NCBI GenBank assembly: GCA_944325155.1
Contig: CALUYY010000001.1
Span: 248,001 to 312,000, forward strand
DNA: 64,000 bases
Source: Candidatus Gastranaerophilales bacterium
GTDB taxonomy: Bacteria > Cyanobacteriota > Vampirovibrionia > Gastranaerophilales > Gastranaerophilaceae
Direction of reading: 5' to 3'
How positions within the stretch are numbered: the first letter of the stretch is position 1; each line of letters begins with the position of its first letter. Positions 46,036-54,734 of the stretch are shown here, piece after piece. The notes below the pieces were generated by a model, which worked only from the letters and a program-made list of their open reading frames with translations, was not told the DNA's origin and did no database searches. Position numbers and translations under genes: made by a program.

Positions 46036-46455
46036 TTATAAAATCTTTTTTCTTTTCAGGATAATTCTTATCGTATATTCTATCGTAAAAAAACTCCCGA
46101 GCAAAATATAAGAGATAAACCCGTTATATATTATCCAGATTTTATCATCCAAAAAACAGGTTATAATTGAAATTAAAAGCTGAAAGAAAAGAAAAATACA
46201 CCAAAGATATGTAAGTTTTTTTGTATAATTTTTGATTTTTTCCGTTAAAATTCCGCCTTCGTTTATTTTTGCAAATTTTTGAATAACGGTTTCATCTGCA
46301 AAAAGAGATGAAAAAAAGATTATGAAAAACAAAAAATTAACAACAACGGGATATATTTTAAGCGCTCTTAAGCCCGTAAAATAAAAAAGGGCAATAATAA
46401 AAAAGGTAAAAAGAGTTGAAAAAATAAACCCGTATTTTTTAAAAATCTTTTTCAT
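46036..46455 (-). CDS. Small membrane protein of aryl polyene clusters (COG4648, ApeG-like)
   Basis: A 139-residue protein with four hydrophobic helices. The patterns ALKIYPVVVNF, YTKKLTYLWCIFLFFQ and WIIYNGFISYILLGSFFTIEY match the COG4648 family, which almost always sits beside the ACPs and ligase of aryl polyene clusters. Its function is unknown. It overlaps the ACP stop by one base (TAATG). Confidence 0.75.
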   Translation of the reverse strand: MKKIFKKYGFIFSTLFTFFIIALFYFTGLRALKIYPVVVNFLFFIIFFSSLFADETVIQKFAKINEGGILTEKIKNYTKKLTYLWCIFLFFQLLISIITCFLDDKIWIIYNGFISYILLGSFFTIEYTIRIILKRKKIL

Positions 46456-46715
46456 TATTTATTTTGCAATAATTCATAAACAGCATCCGCAACGTCTTCA
46501 ACCGTTCTTATCTGTTTAAAATTATCGGGTGAAATTTTTTGTTTGGTAAAATCCTGCAATCTGACAGCCAAATCGACGGCATCTATACTGTCAAATTCCA
46601 AATCCTCAAAAAGATTTGAAGATGGTGTTATTTTTGATTTTTCAATTTCAAAATCTTCGGATAATATGTTTGTAAGTTCATCTAAAATTTGTTCTTTTGT
46701 ATATTTTTCCGCCAT
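46455..46715 (-). CDS. Acyl carrier protein (aryl polyene cluster)
   Basis: An 86-residue ACP with the phosphopantetheine site EFDSIDAVDL (Ser43). I use the ATG at 46715, because the AAGG ribosome site gives 7-nt spacing there but abuts the earlier ATG at 46721. It is one of two tandem ACPs that carry the growing aryl polyene chain. Confidence 0.9.
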   Translation of the reverse strand: MAEKYTKEQILDELTNILSEDFEIEKSKITPSSNLFEDLEFDSIDAVDLAVRLQDFTKQKISPDNFKQIRTVEDVADAVYELLQNK

Positions 46716-46724
46716 TACCATACC

Positions 46725-46985
46725 TTATTTTCTGCTTTCAATAAATTCTGCAATCGTTTTAACCGAATAAAAATATTTTTTGTTTTCTTCTTTATCTTGG
46801 CTTAAAGTAATATTATATTTCTTTTTAACCGCCATGCCAAGCTCCAGCGCATCAACCGAATCAAGCCCCAGCCCTTCGTCAAACAAGGGTTCATCCGTTT
46901 TAATATCGTCTTTTGTAATATCTTCTAATTCCAAAGAATTTATAATAAGTTCTTTTATTTCTTCTTCAAGTGCCGCTGATACCAC
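46725..46985 (-). CDS. Acyl carrier protein (aryl polyene cluster)
   Basis: An 86-residue ACP with GLDSVDALELG (Ser43). It diverges from its neighbour mainly in helices 1 and 3. Paired ACPs (ApeE/ApeF in Escherichia coli) are a hallmark of aryl polyene clusters. Confidence 0.9.
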   Translation of the reverse strand: MVSAALEEEIKELIINSLELEDITKDDIKTDEPLFDEGLGLDSVDALELGMAVKKKYNITLSQDKEENKKYFYSVKTIAEFIESRK

Positions 46986-47056
46986 TTTATGCTTCCTTAC
47001 AATTCTTTAATTCCTCTATTTAATTTTATATCCTAAGCTTTTGATAAAGTCAATTT

Positions 47057-47803
47057 TTAATAAACGGGCGTTATTCTTTTTTTAATAATCTCGTTTATTC
47101 TGTTTCTTTTTTGAATATCGGTTAAATTAGCGTCAATTTCATTGATTTTAATTGTTTCATTAATTTTTATGTTAAATTCAATCGGTTTATCTCCGGCATC
47201 ATATATCTTTTGTTCTTTGGCAAGAAACTTTCTGGAGCAGTTTATAACAATCGGAACAATATCCCTGCCGCACTTGAGCGCAAGGTTAGAAGCGCCCTTA
47301 TGAAGCTTTATTTCTTTTCCGTTTTCCGTTCTTGTGCCCGAGGGGAAAATAATCAAATTATACCCGCTGTTTAATATTGATTTTGCATTTAAAATGAATT
47401 CTTCGTTATCCTCATCATTTACGATATAACAGGATTTTACGATATTTGCCATAAAAAAGTTTTTCTTTAATTCTTTCTTTGCGACACATAACGTATTATC
47501 CAGTTTGGCAATTAAAATTAAAATATCAATATATGTCGGGTGATTTGCAACAATAATTTTTCCTTTTAAGTTTTCATTTTTTTTAAATCCGTCAAAATTA
47601 ATTTTTATAATTTTGCATAAAAGAATCAGCTTAACAAAATACCCCCAGCTTTTATGAATGATTTTTGAACAAATATTAATTCTTTTTTCTTTTGAATTGA
47701 ATAAATTAATTAAAGGAAAAATAATAAAATTAAGAATCAATGCGCCAAAACCGAAAAATAAAAATAAAAATAAAACGATAAAACTTCTTAAAATCTTTTT
47801 CAT
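47057..47803 (-). CDS. PlsC-type 1-acylglycerol-phosphate acyltransferase (ApeD-like)
   Basis: A 248-residue membrane-anchored acyltransferase: two hydrophobic N-terminal helices, NHPTYIDIL (NHx4D), and the substrate motif FPSGTRTENG. In this context it probably attaches an acyl or polyene chain to the lipid part of the product. The ATG overlaps the upstream gene's stop by 4 nt. The 71-nt gap before the ACPs holds no gene. Confidence 0.82.
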   Translation of the reverse strand: MKKILRSFIVLFLFLFFGFGALILNFIIFPLINLFNSKEKRINICSKIIHKSWGYFVKLILLCKIIKINFDGFKKNENLKGKIIVANHPTYIDILILIAKLDNTLCVAKKELKKNFFMANIVKSCYIVNDEDNEEFILNAKSILNSGYNLIIFPSGTRTENGKEIKLHKGASNLALKCGRDIVPIVINCSRKFLAKEQKIYDAGDKPIEFNIKINETIKINEIDANLTDIQKRNRINEIIKKRITPVY

Positions 47804-48399
47804 ACAACATTCCTTACAATTTTAAAAAGCCCTGATTTACTTATAAATTCAACATCGCCGTTTAAAAATTTGATAAAATTTTTAAAATCATCTTTGCTGT
47901 CATCCTTTATAAAATCTCCTTCGTATAATTTGAATTGATTTTTCTTGTTTGATAAAAACATTGAAAATCCTTGAACTTTATCTTCAAAAACATCGGAATA
48001 ACAATATAAAACATTATTCTTATCTAAAAGCGAAATCGAATAAATAAGCCCCGATATAAAAGTGTCTTCTTCGGATGCAATTGAAGTATATCCGGATTTT
48101 ATTTGATTTAAAAGACAAAATTGCCCGATTGGAGAATTATGAACGGAAGAGCCGAAATTATTCGGCGAAACTTCGTTATCGTTTTTATATTGATTTATTA
48201 ATTTTATAAGCCTCTCCAATTCCCCGAAACGGGAGGCATATACAATTTTTATGCCTTTATTGTCAATATTGCATTTATTTAATAAAAACAAAGTTATTTT
48301 ATCGACATTGGACAATCTTCTTTTTACCATCGGATTTAAAAAAGATAAGTCAATATCTGTGGTTTCCGTATAAAAAAATTTTTCCGAGCCGAATTCCAA
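47800..48399 (-). CDS. Beta-ketoacyl-synthase-like chain-length-factor protein (ApeC-like)
   Basis: A 199-residue protein of the ketoacyl-synthase N-terminal-like family (PF13723). SPNNFGSSVHNSPIGQFCLL matches the family hallmark, and there is no catalytic Cys-His-His set. In characterised aryl polyene systems such a protein pairs with the ketosynthase as a chain-length factor. It is the first gene of the left arm, head-to-head with the ketosynthase at 48473. Confidence 0.8.
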   Translation of the reverse strand: MEFGSEKFFYTETTDIDLSFLNPMVKRRLSNVDKITLFLLNKCNIDNKGIKIVYASRFGELERLIKLINQYKNDNEVSPNNFGSSVHNSPIGQFCLLNQIKSGYTSIASEEDTFISGLIYSISLLDKNNVLYCYSDVFEDKVQGFSMFLSNKKNQFKLYEGDFIKDDSKDDFKNFIKFLNGDVEFISKSGLFKIVRNVV

Positions 48400-48432
48400 C
48401 TTTTATATATCCTGATTTAATTTATGGTAATA

Positions 48433-48462
48433 TTGATTTTATTATAAATTTTATCATATATA
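48433..48462 (+). promoter_or_regulatory. Promoter of the aryl polyene right arm
   Basis: TTGATT (48433-48438), 18 nt and TATATA (48457-48462) in the 73-bp divergent gap. The -10 ends 10 nt before the ATG and there is no Shine-Dalgarno, so the leader is very short. I cannot place a convincing left-arm promoter in the same gap. Confidence 0.45.
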
Positions 48463-48472
48463 AAAAACTAAA

Positions 48473-49615
48473 ATGGAAAATATATTTATAAACGGATATT
48501 CCTGTATTTGTAATATCGGAGATAATATCGAAGAAATTTTTAAAAACCTTATCAATTTAAATGACGGGTTTTTAAAAAAAAGAGAAGATATAATAAAAGG
48601 CTCTTCACTTTATTTTGGAACCGTAAATACAAAACTCCCTTATATAAAAGATGAAAGATATAATTTAAGATGTAACAGACTTTTATTACACTGCCTTTTT
48701 CAAATTGAAGATAAAATAAAAGAAATTATTCAAAAATATGACAAAAGAAAAATCGGCATTATTATAGGAACAACAAACTCGGGCATTAACGAATTTGAAA
48801 TTTCAAATAATATTTTTCATACGGAAATCTCAAACCCCGCAGGTTTTTTAAAAAATTATCTTAATTTAAAAGGAATTTATCTCGGAACTTCAAGCGCCTG
48901 CACATCCGGCATTAAAGCTTTAATTGAAGCGGTTAATTTAATAAATAAAGGAATTATGGATTGCGCAATAACGGGCGGAGCGGATGCATTATCTTATATG
49001 CCCTCATACGGTTTTAATTCGCTTGAATTGTTATCCGATAAAAAAGCAATTCCGTTTTCCAAAAACAGAAACGGTATTAATTTATCGGAAGGTGCGGCTT
49101 TATTTATTTTGGAAAAAGAAAAATGCGATGATTCTTTTATAATAAAAGGTTTTGGAGAAACAACGGATGCATATCATTTTTCAACCCCGGACCCTTGCGG
49201 ATATGAAGCCGCAAGAGCAATGAATTTGGCATTGAATCTTGCGGATTTAACCCCCGATAAAATAGATTATATTAATCTCCACGGAACGGGAACAATCTCA
49301 AATGATTTGGCGGAAGCAAACGCAATAAAAAAAGTTTTTCAAAATAACATTAAATTAAGTTCGACAAAAGGGCTGACAGGGCACGCTCTCGGTGCGTCAT
49401 CGGCGATTGAATCGGCTTTTTGCTTAAGCTTGCTTGATAAAAAAGTAAATAAAAATAATTTCCTGTTGCCTCATAAATTTGATAATATTTATGATGACAA
49501 TCTGCCTTTAATTAACCTTGTAAAAAAAGGCGATAAAAAAGAAAATATAAATTACGTGATGAATAATGCCATAGGCTTTGGCGGCACAAACGCTTCGATT
49601 ATTTTCGGGAGATAA
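48473..49615 (+). CDS. Beta-ketoacyl-ACP synthase (ApeO-like)
   Basis: A 380-residue KAS II-type condensing enzyme with the full triad: SACTSG (Cys143), LHGTGT (His) and TGHALGASSAIE (His). It elongates the aryl polyene chain with malonyl units, probably together with the CLF-like protein encoded on the other arm. The start has no Shine-Dalgarno and lies close to the -10. The next gene begins 4 nt after its stop. Confidence 0.88.
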   Translation: MENIFINGYSCICNIGDNIEEIFKNLINLNDGFLKKREDIIKGSSLYFGTVNTKLPYIKDERYNLRCNRLLLHCLFQIEDKIKEIIQKYDKRKIGIIIGTTNSGINEFEISNNIFHTEISNPAGFLKNYLNLKGIYLGTSSACTSGIKALIEAVNLINKGIMDCAITGGADALSYMPSYGFNSLELLSDKKAIPFSKNRNGINLSEGAALFILEKEKCDDSFIIKGFGETTDAYHFSTPDPCGYEAARAMNLALNLADLTPDKIDYINLHGTGTISNDLAEANAIKKVFQNNIKLSSTKGLTGHALGASSAIESAFCLSLLDKKVNKNNFLLPHKFDNIYDDNLPLINLVKKGDKKENINYVMNNAIGFGGTNASIIFGR

Positions 49616-49619
49616 AAAT

Positions 49620-50078
49620 ATGGAAGATAATTTTTTGCTTGATGAAATACTCCCTCATAAAAAACCGATGATTTTAATTGATGAATTAATCAATGTCGAC
49701 CTTGAAAAGTTATCGGCAAAAACAAAAGTCAAAATTGATGAAAATAAAATTTTTTATGATAAAACGCTAAACGGCATTGACCATTTGGCGGGAATTGAAT
49801 TTATGGCTCAGACAATAGGGTGTTATGCATTTTATAAAAACGGCAAAAAAAGACCGAAGGCGGGATTTTTGCTTGGCACAAGAAATTTTAAAAGCGGTAT
49901 TAATTATTTTAAAAAAAATGAAGTATACGAAATTGAAATAAAAGAGCTCTTTATGGACGATGAACTTGTTTCGTTTGAGTGTTTTATCTATAATAATGGT
50001 AAGGAATGTCAAAAAGCTGTTGTAAATGTATATCAGCCTAAAGACGATAATGTTGATTTATTGAGGATGTATGGATAA
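49620..50078 (+). CDS. 3-hydroxyacyl-ACP dehydratase (ApeP-like)
   Basis: A 152-residue hot-dog dehydratase (COG4706 type) with LPHKKPMILIDELI and HLAGIEFMAQTIGCYA. It starts at the ATG 7 nt after GGGAG; the longer frame into the upstream gene is not used. It removes water after ketoreduction, leaving the conjugated double bonds. It overlaps the reductase by 8 nt. The second dehydratase activity is the ligase fusion on the left arm. Confidence 0.87.
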   Translation: MEDNFLLDEILPHKKPMILIDELINVDLEKLSAKTKVKIDENKIFYDKTLNGIDHLAGIEFMAQTIGCYAFYKNGKKRPKAGFLLGTRNFKSGINYFKKNEVYEIEIKELFMDDELVSFECFIYNNGKECQKAVVNVYQPKDDNVDLLRMYG

Positions 50079-50796
50079 GACTGTTTTAATTACGGGCGCA
50101 AGCCGCGGGATAGGAAAAGAAACGGCGCTTTATCTTGCAAAAAGCGGATATGACATCGTTTTGAATTACAATAAAAACGAAAAAGCAGCGCTTGAAGTTA
50201 AAAAAGAAATTGAAGCGCTCGGAAGAAAAGCAAGACTGCTTCAATTTGATATTAAAGAAAGAAAAGAAACAAAAGAAAAAATTGAAAACGACATAAAAGA
50301 TAACGGCGTTTATTACGGTGTTATTTTAAATGCGGGAATTGCAAAAGATAACATTTTCCCGATTATGGAAGATAACGAGTGGGATGATGTTATAAATACA
50401 AATCTGGGCGGATTTTATAATGTCTTAAAACCGATTGTAATGCCCATGATTGAACAAAGGGTTAAAGGAAGAATTGTTGCCCTGTCATCAATTTCCGGCA
50501 TAAAAGGAAACAGGGGCCAGACAAACTATTCCGCCTCAAAAGCGGGAATAATGGGCGCCGTTAAATCTTTGGGGCTGGAACTTGCAAAAAGAGGAATAAC
50601 GGTAAATTGCGTAGCACCCGGAGTAATCGAAACGGATATGATAAAAGACATCCCCTTTGATGAAGTAAAAAAATTAATACCGATGAAAAGACCGGGAACT
50701 TCAAAAGAAGTTGCAAGCCTTATAAACTATCTTTTATCAAATGATGCTTCATATATCACATGCCAGACTATTTCCGTTAACGGAGGCTTAATTTAA
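50071..50796 (+). CDS. 3-ketoacyl-ACP reductase (FabG/ApeQ-like)
   Basis: A 241-residue SDR: TGASRGIG at 8-15, NAG near 87, catalytic Ser140, and Tyr153-Lys157 in YSASK. It reduces the 3-keto group in each elongation cycle of the aryl polyene. The start overlaps the dehydratase and the stop overlaps the next ATG by one base (TAATG). Confidence 0.9.
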   Translation: MDKTVLITGASRGIGKETALYLAKSGYDIVLNYNKNEKAALEVKKEIEALGRKARLLQFDIKERKETKEKIENDIKDNGVYYGVILNAGIAKDNIFPIMEDNEWDDVINTNLGGFYNVLKPIVMPMIEQRVKGRIVALSSISGIKGNRGQTNYSASKAGIMGAVKSLGLELAKRGITVNCVAPGVIETDMIKDIPFDEVKKLIPMKRPGTSKEVASLINYLLSNDASYITCQTISVNGGLI

Positions 50797-52019
50797 TGAA
50801 AAGAGTCGTTATAACGGGAATGGCGCTTAAAAGCCCGTTGGGGTGCAATATAGATATTGCATATTCAAATTTAAAAAAATATGAAAATTGTGTTGAATAC
50901 TGGAATGTCTTGGATGAATTTGAAAATATGAACACAAGGCTGGCGGCACCCGTTAAAGACTTTATAATCCCTGAACATTTTACAAGAAAAATTACAAGAA
51001 CAATGGGAAAGGTTTCAATTTTAGCCGTTTCAAGCGCTGAAGAAGCTTTGATTGATTCGGGGCTTATTAATGATGAAATTATAACAAACGGTCAAACGGG
51101 AGTTTCATACGGCTCGTCATCGGGGTCATTATGTTCTATTATCGATTTTTATACAATGCAGGTTGAAAAAAAGGTAAGGTGCGTAAATTCAGGCTCTTAT
51201 GTCAAAATGATGCCCCAGACAACAACCGTTAATATTTCACTGTATTTTAAATTAAAGGGAAGGCTTATCCCGGCTTCAACCGCCTGTACGTCAGGGTCAA
51301 TGGGAATAGGATATGCATACGAAGCGATTAAAAACGGATATCAAACGGTTATGATTGCGGGCGGTGCGGAAGAACTTCATCCGTCGCACATTGCAATTTT
51401 TGACACCCTTTATGCAACAAGCCTTAAAAATAATACTCCCGAATTATCCCCCCGCCCGTTTGATAAAGAAAGGGACGGGCTTGTTTTGGGCGAGGGCGCC
51501 GGAACTTTGATTTTGGAAGAATATGAACATGCAAAAAAAAGAAACGCTAAAATTTATGCGGAAGTTATAGGTTTCGGCACATCAACGGACGGCTGTCATA
51601 TAACAAACCCGAATAAAGAAACTATGGGAAAAGCCCTTGAGCTTGCAATTAAAGATGCACAAATTTCGCCCGACGATATAGGTTATGTTAACGCCCACGG
51701 CACGGCGACAATCCATGGTGATATAGCGGAAACTCTGGCAACGGAAAACGTTTTTAAAAGAAAAGTGCCGATTAGCTCCCTAAAAAGCTATACGGGACAC
51801 ACATTAGGCGCCTGCGGTGCGATTGAAGCAATTTTATCAATTAATATGATGAACGATAATTTATATTTCCCGACTTTAAATCTTGAAAACGTTGATGAAA
51901 ACTGCGGAAAACTTGATTATATAAAAGATGAGGCGAGAGAAATTAAGACGGATATAATTATGTCAAACAACTTTGCCTTCGGCGGCATAAATACGAGTTT
52001 GATTTTTAAAAAGATTTAA
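50796..52019 (+). CDS. Beta-ketoacyl-ACP synthase II (FabF/ApeR-like)
   Basis: A 407-residue condensing enzyme with STACTSGSM (Cys164), NAHGTAT and YTGHTLGACGAIE supplying the two histidines, and a GGINTS-type C-terminus. In Escherichia coli two ketosynthases act in the aryl polyene system, one possibly making or priming the first intermediates. It is the last gene of the right arm. Confidence 0.9.
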   Translation: MKRVVITGMALKSPLGCNIDIAYSNLKKYENCVEYWNVLDEFENMNTRLAAPVKDFIIPEHFTRKITRTMGKVSILAVSSAEEALIDSGLINDEIITNGQTGVSYGSSSGSLCSIIDFYTMQVEKKVRCVNSGSYVKMMPQTTTVNISLYFKLKGRLIPASTACTSGSMGIGYAYEAIKNGYQTVMIAGGAEELHPSHIAIFDTLYATSLKNNTPELSPRPFDKERDGLVLGEGAGTLILEEYEHAKKRNAKIYAEVIGFGTSTDGCHITNPNKETMGKALELAIKDAQISPDDIGYVNAHGTATIHGDIAETLATENVFKRKVPISSLKSYTGHTLGACGAIEAILSINMMNDNLYFPTLNLENVDENCGKLDYIKDEAREIKTDIIMSNNFAFGGINTSLIFKKI

Positions 52020-52174
52020 CGGCTTTTTGGCAAAAATACATAAAAATAACAAAGTCGGCAACAGGCTTGTAACGTTTTTGTAATATTTAACCGTACAATT
52101 TATCAATAATCTTATCTTAGAATTGTTATATATAATATATATATACTTTTTATATAAGAGAGAAAGAGAAAAAC

Positions 52175-53323
52175 ATGCCTGAGCTTGAAAACATTCAAAA
52201 ATTACTTGGCATAACAACAAATGTAAATCGGGAAGAAAAAACGATATCCGATGACACTGTAAAAAGCAATACGGAGAGGAAATATACAATCGATGACATT
52301 GCAAAAGTCAGGGAAATAATTGACAATAAAAGAGACTACGACGAATTATACGATGTCAACTTTGATGATGAAATTGACAAAATAGATTATCAGCGAATTG
52401 CAATAGGGATTTCAAGCGATGAAACCATACGGGAAATCCTGGACAGATTTAGAAAAGACAATACGGAAGACTCTTTTGATATTGATGAAAATATTGATGA
52501 CTCGCAGCAGGGAGGCATAGGCGACTGCTGGCTGCTTGCGGGATTAAACAGCCTGAGCTATACAGAAGGCGGAAGAGAAATAATTAAAGATGCAATTGAA
52601 TACACGGGCAACGGAACATATACGGTAAACTTTAAAGGGCTTAACGTGTCATATACAATCACCGAACAAGAACTTGAAGCGGCAAGAGAGAGCGGCGAAT
52701 ATTCAACTGGCGATGACGATGTTTTATTAATGGAACTTGCGGTACAAAAATTATTGGAAGATATTGAAAAAGGAAATATAGAGCTTTCCCCCTTTGCGCC
52801 CCGATTAACCGACGGCGACACATCAGATAACGCATTAAACGGCGGGTATTTTGAAGATTTAATATATGTTCTGACAGGCGAAAAACCTGACAGCAAGAAA
52901 AACGGAGTACATCCGCGATACGGCAATCCGCAGGATAAAATAATGAGCAAATTCCCCGGATACAGAAATAAGCTTGAAGATGCACTTGATGAAATCGAAA
53001 GCAACGGCGATATAAGCGCTTGTATATCATTTTTCGGCGAAGAAGGACACGAAGGCAACGTCATAATAAAAGACATACACGGAAACGATGTTATATTAAC
53101 AAGCGGCGAATCGGGTCATATGTGGAGTATAAAATCGGTTAACGGCGACTATGTAACCATTGTAAACCCTTGGGATTCAAGCATTGAAGTTACCGTTACG
53201 CGAGAAGAACTTATGAAATATGCAACCAAAATCGAATATTTTGATTGCGGCGAATATGAAAAAGGTAATAATCAATTTAAAAAAGATTGGCCGACATTAT
53301 TTGAAAATGAAAAGGCGGCATAA
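52175..53323 (+). CDS. Calpain-like cysteine protease with N-terminal extension
   Basis: A 382-residue paralog of the protease at 14462. The core shows GIGDCWLLAGL (Cys118), GHMWSIKSV (His315) and VNPWDSS (Asn331). His and Asn are 16 residues apart, as in the paralog. The N-terminal ~100 residues are acidic and Lys/Glu-rich and may be a regulatory or targeting segment; an insert of ~60 residues precedes His. No signal peptide. AGAGAAAGAG lies before the ATG. Target unknown. Confidence 0.82.
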   Translation: MPELENIQKLLGITTNVNREEKTISDDTVKSNTERKYTIDDIAKVREIIDNKRDYDELYDVNFDDEIDKIDYQRIAIGISSDETIREILDRFRKDNTEDSFDIDENIDDSQQGGIGDCWLLAGLNSLSYTEGGREIIKDAIEYTGNGTYTVNFKGLNVSYTITEQELEAARESGEYSTGDDDVLLMELAVQKLLEDIEKGNIELSPFAPRLTDGDTSDNALNGGYFEDLIYVLTGEKPDSKKNGVHPRYGNPQDKIMSKFPGYRNKLEDALDEIESNGDISACISFFGEEGHEGNVIIKDIHGNDVILTSGESGHMWSIKSVNGDYVTIVNPWDSSIEVTVTREELMKYATKIEYFDCGEYEKGNNQFKKDWPTLFENEKAA

Positions 53324-53331
53324 ACCGCAAA

Positions 53332-53368
53332 AAATAAAAGAGGCATTTTGATTTTGCCTCTTTTATTT
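53332..53368. terminator. Bidirectional terminator
   Basis: AAATAAAAGAGGCA pairs perfectly with TGCCTCTTTTATTT (14 bp, 9-nt loop). It lies between the protease gene and the convergent His-rich protein gene. Confidence 0.92.
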
Positions 53369-53386
53369 TTAATTAATAATTAATCG

Positions 53387-53794
53387 TTATCTTTTTTTGC
53401 CTTTTGATTTATTTTTATGTTGTCCGTAGTGGTTTCCGTTATTTCCTTTTTTAAAATCGTGGTGGCGGTCATTTTTCTTGTTGAAATTTTGATGTTTTCT
53501 GTCGGGGCGCTTTATGTCTTTACGGTGGTCACCCCTTTTATCAAATCTGCCTTTGTCTTGGTTATGGCGCTTAATGTCAGGGCGTCTGTCATCTTTTTTG
53601 TCAAAACGGCCTTTATCTTGATGATGTTTGATTTCGGGACGTTTTTTATCGTGTCTGTCAAAATGCCTGTCGGGCTTTTTCATGCTGATTAAAACGGGCG
53701 CATTTTTATCAAATGCGGGCACATTTTCTTTTGCATAAACAGCGGAACTTGAAGCAATTAAAATTGCTAAACCTAAAACCAAAAATCTTTTCAT
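53387..53794 (-). CDS. Secreted His/Lys/Arg/Asp-rich repeat protein
   Basis: About 135 residues from the ATG at 53794, which follows AGGAG with good spacing; a GTG seven codons earlier is unlikely. The signal peptide MKRFLVLGLAILIASSSAVYA is followed by a highly charged region with two ~20-residue repeats (QDKGRFDKKDDRRPDIKR and QDKGRFDKRGDHRKDIKR) and a basic tail. The many His-Asp pairs suggest metal binding; binding to anionic polymers is an alternative. No known family. Confidence 0.6.
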   Translation of the reverse strand: MKRFLVLGLAILIASSSAVYAKENVPAFDKNAPVLISMKKPDRHFDRHDKKRPEIKHHQDKGRFDKKDDRRPDIKRHNQDKGRFDKRGDHRKDIKRPDRKHQNFNKKNDRHHDFKKGNNGNHYGQHKNKSKGKKR

Positions 53795-53866
53795 AAAAAA
53801 CTCTCCTGTTATCACTATATTGTTATAACGATTTTAGGAGAATTTTGTTCATTTTTATTTTAAATT

Positions 53867-54652
53867 TTATTCTTCATCGCTGAAATCAGCGCCAAAAAGC
53901 TCTCCTGCGGCTTGATATCTGCTTTGAAATTCTTCGCTTGTTAAATCCGTATTTGAAAAGGCAGCAAATTGAAGTTTGCCGTCTGCCGTTCCGTCTGTTG
54001 AGTCCATTGTATCCATTGCGGCATAATATGCGGATAATTCATCTTTTTCAATTTCGGAGCTTTTATCCAAATCAAGCGCACCGAAATTATCCTGAAGCAT
54101 GTCTATTATCTCGCCGTTATCGTCAAGTTGAAACGGGCTTTCGCCAAATGTTTCTTCATAATTTCCGACCTCTTGGTTTATAAATTCCTGATAATTGATT
54201 GCCCCGTTATCATCAACGGTATCTGACGCTTCAATATTTGATTCTGCTAAATTTGCGGCACCTTCCATCCAGGGTTCCGTAAATTCTTCATCCGTATACG
54301 GAATATCAGATTCAACAAAATCATACATATCGGGGTCTTCTCCGTTTGTAACATCGTCATAAGAAGTTTTTGTCCAATCAAATAATTCGGCGTATAAATC
54401 TCTTTGAACATCAGTCTCATCATCGGCATCCGCAGTATCCGTTTGCACTGCTGCCGTATCAAAAATAGAATCATATGAAGGCAGATTTAAGGTTTCGCCC
54501 GCATAAATTAAATTAGGGTCATCAAGTTCGTTAACTTCCGCAAGCTTATTTACGATATTTAAAATATCCGCATTTGTTTTTGCGTGGTCTTTATAATTTG
54601 TCTTAACGATATTCCAAAGATTATCGCCGCTTTTAATTACATATTGGTTCAT
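53867..54652 (-). CDS. LysM-domain protein with EF-hand-like motifs
   Basis: A 261-residue, very acidic protein. Residues 2-57 are a LysM domain (YVIKSGDNLWNIVK, ending LIYAGETLNLPS), which binds peptidoglycan or chitin-type glycans. Calcium-loop-like motifs follow: DTVDDNGAINYQEF near 143, LDLDKSSEIEKDEL near 194 and a weaker one near 218. No signal peptide is visible although LysM proteins usually act outside, so either export is unconventional or the protein works after lysis. AGAAAAGAGGA precedes the ATG. Confidence 0.7.
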   Translation of the reverse strand: MNQYVIKSGDNLWNIVKTNYKDHAKTNADILNIVNKLAEVNELDDPNLIYAGETLNLPSYDSIFDTAAVQTDTADADDETDVQRDLYAELFDWTKTSYDDVTNGEDPDMYDFVESDIPYTDEEFTEPWMEGAANLAESNIEASDTVDDNGAINYQEFINQEVGNYEETFGESPFQLDDNGEIIDMLQDNFGALDLDKSSEIEKDELSAYYAAMDTMDSTDGTADGKLQFAAFSNTDLTSEEFQSRYQAAGELFGADFSDEE

Positions 54653-54734
54653 ATTCCTCTTTTCTCTCCGTTTAACATGGCAAAATCGTGCTATGCATTA
54701 ATAAAAACAAATTCAATAAAAAAATTGCCTTATT

